NCBI RefSeq assembly: GCF_905220365.1
Contig: NC_061128.1
Location: 3,658,001-3,722,000, forward strand
DNA: 64,000 nt
Origin: Vanessa cardui
Taxonomy: Eukaryota > Arthropoda > Insecta > Lepidoptera > Nymphalidae
Reading direction: 5' to 3'
Shown in pieces: positions 24,878 through 34,284 of the stretch (positions are counted from its first letter, which is position 1; every line of letters starts with the position of its first letter). The notes beneath the pieces were generated by a model. The model was not told where the DNA came from, did no database searches, and saw nothing but the letters and a program-made list of their open reading frames with translations. Made by a program: the position numbers and the translations under genes.

Positions 24878-25078
24878 AGTACTGAGTATTGTGTTCTATA
24901 CGTGAAGAGTATGTGCCTGTGTAAATTATGCCATGGGGAATATAACACCTTAGTTCCCAAGGTTGGTGGCTCATTGGCGAAGTAAGGATAGGTTAATATA
25001 TCTTAGAGCGCTGCAGCGCTTACAGGTGATTAATTACCATCAGGCATCTATTTTACCCGTCCAACTGGCTCTATTATA
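24878..25078 (+). mobile_element. Family C retroposon, degenerate, plus sense
   Basis: In its own sense it reads AGTACTGAGTATTGTGTTC, TTAGTTCCCAAGGTTGGTGG, CTCATTGGCGAAGTAAGGAT and TTACCATCAGGCATC, then CCGTCCAACTGGC. The GTGGGTGGTACC 5' part is absent and no poly(A) remains. Confidence 0.65.
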
Positions 25079-26430
25079 TAAATAAATGAAAAGTGCGGTC
25101 GTCTAAAACATGTCCGTGAGCTTTTGGTGTATCGTTCTAAAATCTAGATTGAGTTTAGTACTTTGACGAGCTGCGCTATGGGCGAAATTTTTTTTTGAAC
25201 TAATGAAATTGCTTTAATTTTATTTTATTTAAGCATTTTTATTCCATGCATCTACAAGTACATATTTAAAGTTTTATCAAAATTAATTATTGAATATTAA
25301 ACAGTAAATTTGAAATTATGAAAAATAAAAAATTAAGTTTGATGATAGGTACAAAAACAAATTGCTTTAATTATAGAAATTTAAATCCAATTCAGACTTC
25401 TCTGTCGAATTGTATTGTTAATAAAACAATCTCTCTTTTATTTTACAAACGGTCAATGAGCAAATATTTCAATTGAATTTTGCCGTCTTCCATTGTTACG
25501 TTGATGCTTTCATAAACAAACGAATATTAACTTTGAATAATTTATTTCGTTACGGTTTTTAATTAAAGAACTTATACAGCAATAATATCATCTTATATAA
25601 TTATTTTCTTTACAAGCGCTAAGTACTATAAAAATTTGTGTCGCTAAAGTACTATAAAAATGTTTTTTTAAATTCATAAAACGTCTTTGAAATTCTTATG
25701 AGCATATACATTAGTAACATTAATTGACAAACAAACGTGTAAAATTACACCATCGTTTTCATTTAAAAAAAGGGAATCAATTAACCAAGTATATATTCGC
25801 TGAGTATGTTTTTGAATGAATCAAAAACTTGTTTAGTTATCTCCCCTAGTTTTGCCACAATTCCTATCGAAACACGAATATAATACAGTATTTAAAATAT
25901 TGTAACATGATTATTATGTTATTTATTTTCTATTTTTCGTAATCCTATTTGTCAAAAATTCTAATCTTTCTATATAACATTTATGTAATTATTAAAGAAG
26001 CGATAAAGGATACCAATTATTTTCTAAATATTATATTTTGTGTTGGCATTCATTAAATCATATTTGAGATGAGAGGAACCTATTTGATTGTTATGTTAAA
26101 GGATGAAGTGTAATTTTAACTGTACCAATACATCCAGACACAAGAACAAAAACTATTATTTAAACTAACTTGATACAAGGTAATATTTATTTAATGTTTC
26201 GCACTATATAATACAAAGTATAGCTATATTAAAATCGACTCTTAATATTAAACCTTTACACTATAGTATTTGCATTATTGGAAACTTATATAAAATGGCA
26301 ATTTAAAATAATTTACAAGGCTGTAACACCTTTATATTAAGTAAGGGTATCGCACTAAGATCACTCTCACACTAAACGAAATTGTAAGTAACACGGTGTA
26401 AGGTAACATAATTATGCATGGGTAACTGTG
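25079..26430. other. AT-rich non-coding stretch
   Basis: No repeat family or gene recognised. A 26-base tandem duplication (CTAAGTACTATAAAAAT twice) sits at about 25617-25663. Confidence 0.5.
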
Positions 26431-26438
26431 CGTGTTAC

Positions 26439-26512
26439 TACGTCACAGATGACGTCACCCCAGCTTATTTATTGCGTTATAATAAGGGCCGGTTACAAAT
26501 TGTACATCAGTC
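26439..26512 (+). promoter_or_regulatory. Promoter-like array: CRE sites, TATA box, initiator
   Basis: TACGTCA at 26439-26445 and a full TGACGTCA at 26450-26457 lie upstream of TATAATAAG (first T at 26478). ATCAGTC follows, with the initiator A at 26509. The 31-base TATA-to-initiator spacing is what arthropod promoters show. Downstream the first good donor-like word is TAG|GTAAGC at 26714-26719, which would give a first exon of about 208 bases with no long frame, fitting a non-coding RNA or a 5' UTR exon. The motifs are seen; the function is inferred. It could also be the promoter of an unrecognised element. Confidence 0.35.
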
Positions 26513-27357
26513 TGTGTTCTATTCGATTTAAAGCAATTAATTTGTCATCATCATTGATCTTTAGCCCATGATCTCAATGTTCCATTTAATTGTATGAAGA
26601 TTGATATAACATGTACTTAATAAAAGTATTAAAACACTGAATATCATACAAAGCTCGGCCGAAAATGGTATATCGAACTGGAAGACATTTTAAATAGGCA
26701 GTATCCGTAAACGTAGGTAAGCGCTATGGAAGGATTTTAATGTATATAAATCTAGACACGCGGTAGCGTGTCAGCCAAGTTCAGGTAACAGAACTGGCGA
26801 GTAGCACCGTGTGTAATTTTACACGAACCATTTGGAACCACTTTTGACCCCTTTATAACTCAAAAACTGTTTGACATAAACGTGTAAAATTTAGCAAATA
26901 TATTAAAAATTGCGAGATACATATGTGCTCCAAATTTGATAAACACATCTCAAACGGTTATTTAGATATTAATGTCCAAAAATCGTCATTTTTATCACTG
27001 ACTGACCTATAGGTCAAAACTATTTCCCACTTCCAGGTGACCTAGAAAGTTCAAATTACATACATTAAATTGCATACAGGTAGTATAATCTTAAGTTATA
27101 ATTCGTATTCATAAACATATAAGAACTAGCCAAGTCAGACCTTAGTCTACAATACATTATTCTAATTTATAAGGAGAAATGTCATTTTATGTTGTATTAA
27201 ATGAATTTCAGGAAGGATATTGGAACTTGGCACCCATTTAGATCTCACTTCTTTTGTCGTTAATAAATTTGTTAACAACCAAGATATATTTCATAATACT
27301 GAACTTGGCTCTCATTTTACATTTATGTTTTTGACAGGATAATATATATTATATATA
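26513..27357. other. Unassigned region before the LTR element
   Basis: No coding frame. The stretch 26780-27110 (CACCGTGTGTAATTTTACAC, GACCTATAGGTCAAAAC, CAGGTGACCTAGAAAGTTC) is less AT-rich than its flanks and reads like part of a repeat, but I found no second copy in the window. Confidence 0.35.
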
Positions 27358-27757
27358 ACGGAGCAGGCATGTCCGAGCGCGTTTTTAAAAAGCATGACGT
27401 CAGCATAGCTGACGTCACGAGTGTCAGAGTTTCGATCTTTAACCATCTTTGGTGGTATGAAATAAAACTCAGGAAATAATCCTCTCTGATTTATTCCAAT
27501 ATGAGACGGTCCGATCGCTCCGACGGCTCGACCAAGTCTGTCGAAACCGGCGGTCGCTTGATCTTTTATAACAAAAATAGGTGGGTAGACTTATTCACTC
27601 AAGATAACAGTTGTTTACAAACATTAAATTTTTCAGAGTAATTTAACATTTCAAAATTCACTAAAAATTATTCATTTAACAATGAAACAGTTTTAAATTA
27701 TTAAAATAATCATTTCTGGACACGTGTTTTTCTTAAATTCGTGGTTCCGCGCCGACA
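27358..27757 (-). repeat. LTR, 3' copy in minus orientation
   Basis: On the minus strand it begins TGTCGGCGCGG, has TATAAAAGAT (27561-27570) and AATAAA (27490-27495), and ends near GCCTGCTCCGT. The inner TGTC/GACA pair (27370 and 27757) looks like LTR termini, but identity continues 12-15 bases past 27370, so the true end is uncertain. Two CRE motifs lie at 27395-27417. Confidence 0.75.
27395..27417. promoter_or_regulatory. Paired CRE palindrome in LTR
   Basis: TGACGTCA at 27395-27402 and again at 27410-27417, embedded in an inverted repeat with TGACGTCAGC / GCTGACGTCA arms around ATA. TGACGTCA is the consensus CREB/ATF site. The same arrangement is in the other LTR at 29524-29546. Confidence 0.5.
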
Positions 27758-27791
27758 CGGCCATTCTGACAGGCGGTGCGCGCTCTGCACC
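27758..27791. repeat. 34-bp direct repeat, copy 1
   Basis: CGGCCATTCTG, six differing bases, then GGTGCGCGCTCTGCACC. It recurs at 28664-28697. Copy 1 abuts the LTR directly, so the element interior was rearranged or duplicated. Confidence 0.7.
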
Positions 27792-27974
27792 TGCCTAAGT
27801 TGTGCGATTGGAAATCTGCGAATCAAAAAACATTTTTGAAGCAGGTATCTGTAAGCAACACATCATGTTGACCTTTGATAATTGTTTTGTAAAACAGTAC
27901 ACAAAGAAATCTCTCATGCACCTTTATTATAATAAATGTGGGCAGATTTTACGCATACTATGCTCATAACTGTT

Positions 27975-28435
27975 AAAGGTTCTCGTAGATCTGTGGTGTA
28001 TACATGTCTATACCACGGTCCACAAGGTCTCCCTACGGTATCTCATGGTTCTCTGTGGATACATCAAGGATCCGTGGGTAGCTCGAGGGTAACACGTGGT
28101 TAGCTCAGAGGTATCACTCTCCAGACTATGGTATATACATGGCTACTAAAGGTTCTCGTAGATCTGTGGTGTATACATGTCTAACCACGGTCCACAAGGT
28201 CTCCCTACGGTATCTCATGGTTCTCTGTGGATACATCAAGGATCCGCGGGTAGCTCAAGGGTAACACGTGGTTAGCTCAGAGGTATCACTCTCCAGATTA
28301 CGGTATATAAATGGCTACCACGGCTCCACAACGCCTCCCAACGGTATCTCATGGTTCACTTTTGGATACATCAAGGATCCGTGAGTAATACGAGGGTAAC
28401 ACGTGGTTAGCTCAGAGGTATCACTCTCAAACGAG
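27975..28435. repeat. 173-bp tandem repeat with ~20-bp sub-units
   Basis: Unit 1 is 27975-28147, unit 2 is 28148-28318 (about 96% alike by eye), and unit 3 (28319-28435) lacks the first ~38 bases. Inside each unit are degenerate 19-25 base sub-repeats of the type CGTGG-TAGCTC-AGGGTA (e.g. CGTGGGTAGCTCGAGGGTA beside CGTGGTTAGCTCAGAGGTA). All frames contain stops. It lies within the LTR element, in the part equivalent to the 3' internal or untranslated region. Confidence 0.85.
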
Positions 28436-28489
28436 AGTGTACGTGTGTAGTTATGGTTGCATGAGGAATCTCAATGGTAATTAATATTC

Positions 28490-28520
28490 AAAATTTTTTT
28501 TTTTTTTCTTTTTTTGTTAT
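28490..28520. repeat. T-rich run inside LTR element
   Basis: About 24 T in 30 bases (A-rich on the coding minus strand), between the tandem repeats and the GC-rich frame at 28573-28815. Confidence 0.7.
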
Positions 28521-28572
28521 TGCTCTTTTTTATTTCTTTAGATTTTAAGAGGTAAGATAAGTAAATTTTGCC

Positions 28573-28815
28573 TCACAGTTTTATGCGATGATTAGTTCTC
28601 GTCGATGCTGACCACTCGCACTGACTGACCAGCTCGTGATATGGACGACAACTCCCACTGTCACGGCCATTCTGCGGGACGGTGCGCGCTCTGCACCAGT
28701 CGCATTTCTTGGTCGCCCGGCTGCGGTGCACGACGAAGCTGATCACGAGCGCCCTCTGCCGACCACCTCCTCCACTGTCGTTATTCTTATGAAACCTGCA
28801 AATCTCGAAAGACAC
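28573..28815 (-). pseudogene. GC-rich frame in LTR element, unassigned
   Basis: An open minus-strand frame of 80 codons, rich in R, S, G and H, with CDWC-type cysteines but no zinc knuckle spacing that I recognise. It overlaps copy 2 of the 34-bp repeat. The opposite strand is also open over 28636-28821, which reflects high GC rather than two genes. It may be decayed element coding sequence between integrase and LTR. Confidence 0.3.
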
Positions 28816-28941
28816 AATTAATTAATCACATCAAGTAATGGTGGTTACGTGGACTCTTTATTAATGTCGATCAGGTTTAAGAGGTTCAGGTGGTATGCAA
28901 TGTTTTCTTTGTGTAAAAAGTGGGTGGTGCAATTCCATATA

Positions 28942-29127
28942 CTAGATGCACTGTTCGGTCTCGCAGTTCTTCATTTTTATTAACTCGTTTTTGAGGGTAG
29001 TAATAATTCTTTCCACTTGGCCATTTGCTCGGCTGGTTCCTGACGTGTTGTTTATCTTAGTGTGTCTCCATTTCCCCGTGTTATCCATGATCTCCGTGAT
29101 CCACATGGTCTCTTGTTGATTTTTCAA
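28942..29127 (-). pseudogene. Integrase core fragment of LTR retrotransposon
   Basis: The minus-strand frame of 61 codons contains SGTSRANGQVERIITTLKNE (residues about 29-48). In Ty3/gypsy and retroviral integrases the E of the NGQVE motif is the third catalytic residue of the D,D-35-E triad, which joins element DNA to the host. The two aspartates and the zinc-binding HHCC domain are not present, and the frame ends in a stop soon after, so this is a remnant. It lies downstream of the gag-like frames, as integrase would, but with everything between deleted. Confidence 0.6.
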
Positions 29128-29189
29128 TTAAGATGTTCCACACATATGAACAGCGTGGCAAATGAGGATGCCCTTGAAGCGTATTGTTC

Positions 29190-29575
29190 TTAATTGTAGG
29201 AAGTAGCCGCCTCAAGTGTTGACGAAGTGGGTACTCCCGCACTAGTCGGCCTTGGAGCTGATGAATGATTTATTGGATCCGTGGCTTGCGGTCCTGCCAT
29301 ATAGATGGGCCCCATTACACCGAAGTTGCTAGTAGATGTACCAAGCAGTAAGTGTGCAGTGCTTAGAGATCTTCTTATCACTTCGCAATATGGTTCTGTC
29401 TTGTAGCGATCCTTCTATGACAGGTGGAACCGAAGCTGATGAGGACGTGGCAGAGATCGGAGCTTGTTCCGATCCCGCTTCTGATAACGGAGCAGGCATG
29501 TCCGAGCGCGTTTTTAAAAAGCATGACGTCAGCATAGCTGACGTCACGAGTGTCAGAGTTTCGATCTTTAACCAT
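29190..29575 (-). pseudogene. Gag-like N-terminal remnants, frame-shifted
   Basis: Three overlapping minus-strand frames (29378-29575, 29329-29547, 29190-29381) carry low-complexity S/P/A/T-rich protein of the kind found at the start of LTR-element Gag (e.g. SEQAPISATSSSASVPP; later SAPRPTSAGVPTSSTLEAAT). The switch of frame suggests at least one indel. The first ATGs lie inside the LTR repeat, downstream of its TATA-like box. No capsid or zinc-knuckle region is present. The Gag assignment rests on position and composition only. Confidence 0.35.
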
Positions 29576-29886
29576 CTTTGGTGGTATGAAATAAAACTCA
29601 GGAAATAATCCTCTCTGATTTATTCCAATATGAGACGGTCCGATCGCTCCGACGGCTCGACCAAGTCTGTCGAAACCGGCGGTCGCTTGATCTTTTATAA
29701 CAAAAATAGGTGGGTAGACTTATTCACTCAAGATAACAGTTGTTTACAAACATTAAATTTTTCAGAGTAATTTAACATTTCAAAATTCACTAAAAATTAT
29801 TCATTTAACAATGAAACAGTTTTAAATTATTAAAATAATCATTTCTGGACACGTGTTTTTCTTAAATTCGTGGTTCCGCGCCGACA
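29487..29886 (-). repeat. LTR, 5' copy in minus orientation
   Basis: The same 400 bases as 27358-27757, at a constant offset of 2,129 with no indel. The TATA-like word is at 29690-29699, AATAAA at 29619-29624 and the CRE pair at 29524-29546. It is followed on the right by TATATA, the same six bases that precede the other LTR. Confidence 0.75.
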
Positions 29887-29892
29887 TATATA

Positions 29893-30511
29893 AATATAAT
29901 GTACATAAATATTTATACTTTATTTGACCAACATTTGTTGCTCAACGGACATTTTTAACATATTAATTAACTGTGTATCGATTTAGTGGACTTGATGTCA
30001 TGTGAATCGAAAATATCGTAAACGCGAATTTAGGGATCACGTAGTCCTGAATTAAATACGATAACATTGAATTGGTTCTGTATTATATAATATAATGTAA
30101 GGTGAAATAAGTTTACATTAAATGTTATATGCGTCATTTAAATAATGTTATATGTGTACTTTTGAATATCTTTTCAGTATAAAATTAAAAGTGAAGCTAC
30201 CACTACCGGTTCAAAATGTTAACGTAATTAATTTCATTGCACAAACAATGTTAAATAAAATATAATTTTTCATGAGGCAGCCTTAATTTGTCAGAAACAA
30301 TAATTGAGCTATATTACTTAATGAGATGTCAGCGAATTAATATTGAACTATCATTTTCAATTTGGAGATTTGTTAATTTTAACATTGACCCATCATGTTC
30401 AAATTAAAATGTTATACCCTTACATTGATAGCTTTTTTATCAATGACAAGAACATAAAATTGTCATAGCATAATAAGATGGTGAATTCCATGAGAATTCA
30501 TTGGGTATCTC
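29893..30511. other. AT-rich non-coding stretch
   Basis: No gene. Bases 30189-30215 (AAGTGAAGCTACCACTACCG, GTTCAAAATG) are a small family G fragment. Nothing else is recognised. Confidence 0.45.
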
Positions 30512-30813
30512 ACTTGGTGGTAGGGCTTTGTGCAAGCCCGCCTGGGTAGGTACAACTCACTCATTAGATATTCTACCGCTAAACAACAATACGCAGTATT
30601 GTTGTGTTCCGGTTTGAAGGGTGAGTGAGCAGTGTAGCTACAGGCACAAGGGACATACACATACCATCTTAGTTCCCAAGGTTGGTGGCGCATTGACGAT
30701 GTAAGGAATAGTTAATATTTCTTATAGCGTCATTGTCTATGGGTGATGATGACCACTTACCATCAGGTGGCTCAAACGCTCGTCGGCCAACCTATTCCAT
30801 ATAAAAAAAAAAA
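30512..30813 (+). mobile_element. Family C retroposon, full length, poly(A) present
   Basis: Reads in its own sense CTTGGTGGTAGGGCTTTGTG, CAAGCCCGCCTGGGTAGGTA, TGTTGTGTTCCGGTTTGAAG, TTAGTTCCCAAGGTTGGTGG, CATTGTCTATGGGTGATGAT, GACCACTTACCATCAGGTGG and CCAACCTATTCC, ending in an 11-base poly(A) at 30803-30813. This is the reference plus-sense copy for the family. It carries no A/B box I can recognise, so it is either a SINE with a non-tRNA head or a deletion derivative of a LINE. No clear target duplication was found. Confidence 0.85.
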
Positions 30814-31562
30814 TATCAACTGATTTTCATATAACATGATATTATACTAATACACTATTTTGGTACATGTCTTATCACAATATGACATTTCCCGCTCGTA
30901 TTTTGCGGTGAGTTTCGAGTTTCTTCATGCAGAATACCTCAACAGGTGAAACTGCGAAGCTCAGTTAATTATAATATTATACACTAAATCCTTCTGTGGA
31001 ACGCTCTGCGTCTTCCGGTATTAGTGTTATGTAAAGTGGTTTTGTATTATTTTGAGTTTGGTACAAGAAAATAGGTTAATTCGCATTAATTATGGTTAGA
31101 TGCTCGGGTATGAATTCATAGTCATTGAAAGAGCAATATCTTTTTTGAAAATTATTTTCAAGCTCTATTTTTTATTTAAAAAATAAATTTCACATTCACG
31201 GATTCGTTACAATTTCATCGCATTTTTTTATTTTTCACGTTTTTTAGTTGCACCGACCATTATTTTATCGAATTATTGCCTCAGGGTACTAAGTTTCAAA
31301 GCGTATAAAAAATAGAGGAATTTCATAATAGAGTATTTAGTTACATAACATAGAAAAGAGTTTAAAATTTTGGTTCAGTGGAACAAGTTTAAAAATTTAG
31401 TTGCAAAAATCCACATACACCAATCAGGTCACAGAGTTTAAAATACGATTTCACTCTGTATTTTAATGCTCATCAATTGATTTCTAATATATCGTATTGA
31501 GATTTAAAATAATAAATTCTTGGGTTGGAAATGAAAAATGTAAAAATTATTCCAACAGTGTC

Positions 31563-31818
31563 CTACAACATCCTGTAAATTTACCACTACTAGGCTAAAG
31601 GCCTCCTCTCCCGTTACACACGTGGCAAAATTTATATGAAATTTTGACACATGCAGGTTTCCTCACGATGTTTTCCTTTACCGCCGAGAACGAGATGAAT
31701 TATAAACATAAATTAAACATAAAAAAAACACATTAATATTCAGCAGTGTTTGCATGGGTTTGATCCCACAATGCTCGCTTAAGATGCACGCGTTCTAACC
31801 ACTGGACCATCTCACTTC
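31563..31818 (-). mobile_element. tRNA-derived SINE, family A
   Basis: In reverse: tail CAACATCCTGTAAATTTACC, body TTTCCTCACGATGTTTTCC, decayed B box (GGGTTTGATCCC), then CACGCGTTCTAACCACTGGA from the head. The GGAACAGCGTGG segment is deleted. Confidence 0.8.
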
Positions 31819-32888
31819 GTGTCCAAGTTTGACGGAATACGATGGACTTTAGTAAAAATCTTTCAACAGCTCATCTAAACTATGTTAGTATATATATGAA
31901 GGTTTATGTTATAGACAAAATACAATGTCAAGTGCGTAATCATCAATAATCAAAGAGACACATGGTCAGTCAACAGAGCGGAATACTCTCAACGTCACAG
32001 CCTCTGTCAGAGATTGATGCAGCAAGACATCTCGTCGAGGGTCCGGGGTTTGAAACGCATCAATCACGATTGAACGAATTAATTGCAATTCGATAATACA
32101 TAATTGCATCAATTAATCATGGGCAAAATATTGTCTACCTTTGAGCGCAAAATATTTGAAAATAGAATTTGAGACAGATTTAATATAATTATGTTTATGC
32201 TGAATAGGTAACACTTGAAATTTTTAAGTATGTGTGTATATTTTTGTATACACATACGTATAAATGCACACACTACCGTAATTGTAAAAAGAACATATTC
32301 CAAATAATCAAATTTTAATAATCGATCGTGTTATAATGAGTTCGCTAAACGATATTACTTAGTCTTTTTGAAGTCCGAGTTTAAAGGGTGATTGAGTCGG
32401 TGTCAACTATACACATTAGCACTACTGGTAACGTTTTGACTACGTATCAAATGTCTATCGCTTTTACGACATTGCGACAACGAGTCTAGTACAAATACAG
32501 TCCGTATGTGATGTTGGAAGAATATTTTAATCTCAACTATAAATTTAATTTGACCGAGATATTGTTTAAAATAAATACTATTAACAAAATACCGTACAAT
32601 TATAGAACATCCCGCCTATAATCACTTTTACTAAATATAAAAGTAAAATTCACATTAATTATTTGACGTAGCTAACAAGGTCATGTGATATATGCTTGAC
32701 CAGTAGACCGCGGAAACACTCTCGCTTCGTATAATGACATACTAGTGAATTAATAACACACTTTTATTACTAGTACCGTTATTAATTCGAAAGAATAACG
32801 TATTATTATACGAATATGGTATTCCTGTACGATCAGAAAATTGTACACTTATGATTCATAGCAATGCTAAGGGCAATAGCCATAACCT
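31819..32888. other. Non-coding stretch
   Basis: No repeat of the window or coding frame was recognised. Bases 31960-32060 are GC-richer and contain a small CTCTGTCAGAG palindrome and a GGGTTTGAAAC word resembling a B box, but no matching A box. Confidence 0.4.
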
Positions 32889-32903
32889 AGCAAACGTCAG
32901 CCC

Positions 32904-33086
32904 CTTTTTTTTCGCTGGAAAACGCTCTACGCGCTTCCCCCACGTGATGGAAAGTGGGGGGGACTCCCCGGTTTCCTGGACGCCGAGTGCACCCAGGTCC
33001 ACCGGGTTTACCCACTAAAAAACCAGCGGTACCCTCTCCGTCTTTCGGCGGACGCCACGGGATCGCTTACGCATGCTAACGTGATG
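32904..33086 (-). mobile_element. 183-bp retroposon with 15-bp target duplication
   Basis: AGCAAACGTCAGCCC is repeated exactly at 32889-32903 and 33087-33101, enclosing 183 bases that begin with T8 (poly(A) in the minus sense). The insert is GC-rich: GCTGGAAAACGCTCTACGCG, GTGGGGGGGACTCCCCGG, GCGTACGC-like and GGCGGACGCCACGGGATCGC words. A poly(A) tail plus a target duplication is the hallmark of LINE-driven retroposition. The inserted body resembles a lepidopteran LINE 3' end that I know only vaguely (R1/Jockey type). Confidence 0.85.
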
Positions 33087-33130
33087 AGCAAACGTCAGCC
33101 CTGCACGTCATCAGCCCCTTCATTTTTTAA

Positions 33131-33300
33131 GTCTATCTATACTAATGTTATAAATGTGAAAGTAACTCTTCCTGTCTGTTTGACGCTCTTTGGTCATGAC
33201 CAACCTAAGGAAACGAATTTGTTTAAATTTGGTATGAAGCAAACTGAATTCCAAGAAAGGAAATACTTTTTGCCTAACACCATGCCAAATAACCCCTAAA
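33131..33300 (-). mobile_element. Family D RTE-like LINE end
   Basis: Reverse of the family: CTATACTAATGTTATAAATG, GTAACTCTTCCTGTCTGTTT, TTTGGTATGAAGCAAACTGA. The GCGAAGCCGCGG end is missing or decayed. Confidence 0.6.
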
Positions 33301-33387
33301 AATTTAATAGGATGTAGCATATTTATGGTAAACCGCTACTGGGAGTGTTAACTAGCTCTTGGACTGTTAATTACTAGCCATACCCAT

Positions 33388-33560
33388 AGAAACAATGCTA
33401 TGCAGCTTAAATGTTATAGGTATCCCATGTGCTTTTAGGTACACTGGCTCACTCACTCTTCAAACCGGAACACAACAATACAAACAATTACGGGTTGGCG
33501 GTAGTATAATATGATATGTCAGTGCTACCTACCCAGACGGGATTGTACGACTACCACCAA
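33388..33560 (-). mobile_element. Family C retroposon, 3'-deleted
   Basis: ACACTGGCTCACTCACTCTT, CAAACCGGAACACAACAATA, GTGCTACCTACCCAGACGGG and CTACCACCAAG preserve the 5' two thirds of the element in reverse. The ACCATCAGGTG tail is lost. Confidence 0.7.
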
Positions 33561-34021
33561 GTATACATAAATGAAATAATGCTAATTAGTAAAACAAACA
33601 AACATTTCAAAGTAAGAAAGTCCTACGAAACTTGTCAAAAGTAAAGCAATATATTTGCCGAGTATCATTCGTACAAAATACTTGTCTTTGATATTAATAA
33701 AACAAAGCTTCCTTTGATTAATAAACTTTGTGAATAAAGCTATAAGTGAATTTGTACCAACGTACAGTATGAACGCATTGTTATTTTAGCGACGTACTCG
33801 TACTATGTGCATACTAATTAGCTTAGATTTAATTGCAAAATGTAAACCACTTTAGTTCTGTGCATATAACAAGTGATTTAATTTAAAGAACTTACTTTTT
33901 TATATTCATGGTTAATACTAAATGTTATTTTTAGCCTACAATATTTAGTAACGTTTATGCATATAATAAAATTGGAATGTCTGTTTGTAATATTAAAATA
34001 ACTCTTTTCTTACTGAATATA

Positions 34022-34058
34022 TATAGAAAAGAAAGAAAGAAAGAAAAAAGAAAGAAAG
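34022..34058. repeat. (GAAA)n microsatellite
   Basis: About eight imperfect GAAA units. It runs straight into the palindrome at 34058-34089. Confidence 0.85.
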
Positions 34059-34089
34059 AGGTCACCGTCATTATTACATCGGTGACCTC
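34058..34089. repeat. 10-bp perfect inverted repeat
   Basis: GAGGTCACCG and CGGTGACCTC around a 12-base loop. Each arm holds an AGGTCA half-site, so it is both a possible hairpin and a widely spaced inverted pair of receptor half-sites. Confidence 0.6.
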
Positions 34090-34284
34090 CCACCGACGAC
34101 CTTATATCTCAAAAGCTGCTTTATACTAAATTAATAAGTTATAGTAAAATCTGTGGACTGAACAACAATTTTTTTTTAAAAATTCAAAGGCACGAAGTCA
34201 CATGCATTGCTAATATGGTTATAAATTGTTCGACCCTAAGTACTTTTTGCCAGGTTGTCATTAAAAATATAAGCAGCTTGGATG
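34090..34284. other. Non-coding stretch
   Basis: AT-rich, nothing recognised. Confidence 0.5.

Larger units (their letters stand above)
27358..29886 (-). mobile_element. Non-autonomous LTR retrotransposon, internally deleted
   Basis: Two direct repeats of about 400 bp (27358-27757 and 29487-29886) flank 1,729 bp. I found no difference between them by eye. TATATA occurs at 27352-27357 and 29887-29892 as a likely target duplication. The minus strand is chosen as coding because the integrase-like frame (28942-29127), the serine/proline-rich frames (29190-29575) and a TATA/AATAAA pair in the LTR all point that way. Protease, reverse transcriptase and RNase H are absent, so the element cannot move by itself. 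The SRANGQVER motif suggests the Ty3/gypsy type. Two 173-bp repeats fill part of the 3' internal region. No clear primer-binding site or polypurine tract was found. Confidence 0.75.

Noticed and set aside
27975..28435. Regular repeats that might suggest a CRISPR-like array
   Set aside because: The units are contiguous 173-bp tandem repeats without unique spacers, in an animal genome, inside an LTR element.
28573..28821. A host gene encoded by the GC-rich frames open on both strands
   Set aside because: They lie inside the LTR element and overlap its internal 34-bp duplication; openness reflects GC content.
30463..30693. 76-codon minus-strand ORF, and the 87-codon one at 40725-40988
   Set aside because: Both are frames within family C retroposon copies.
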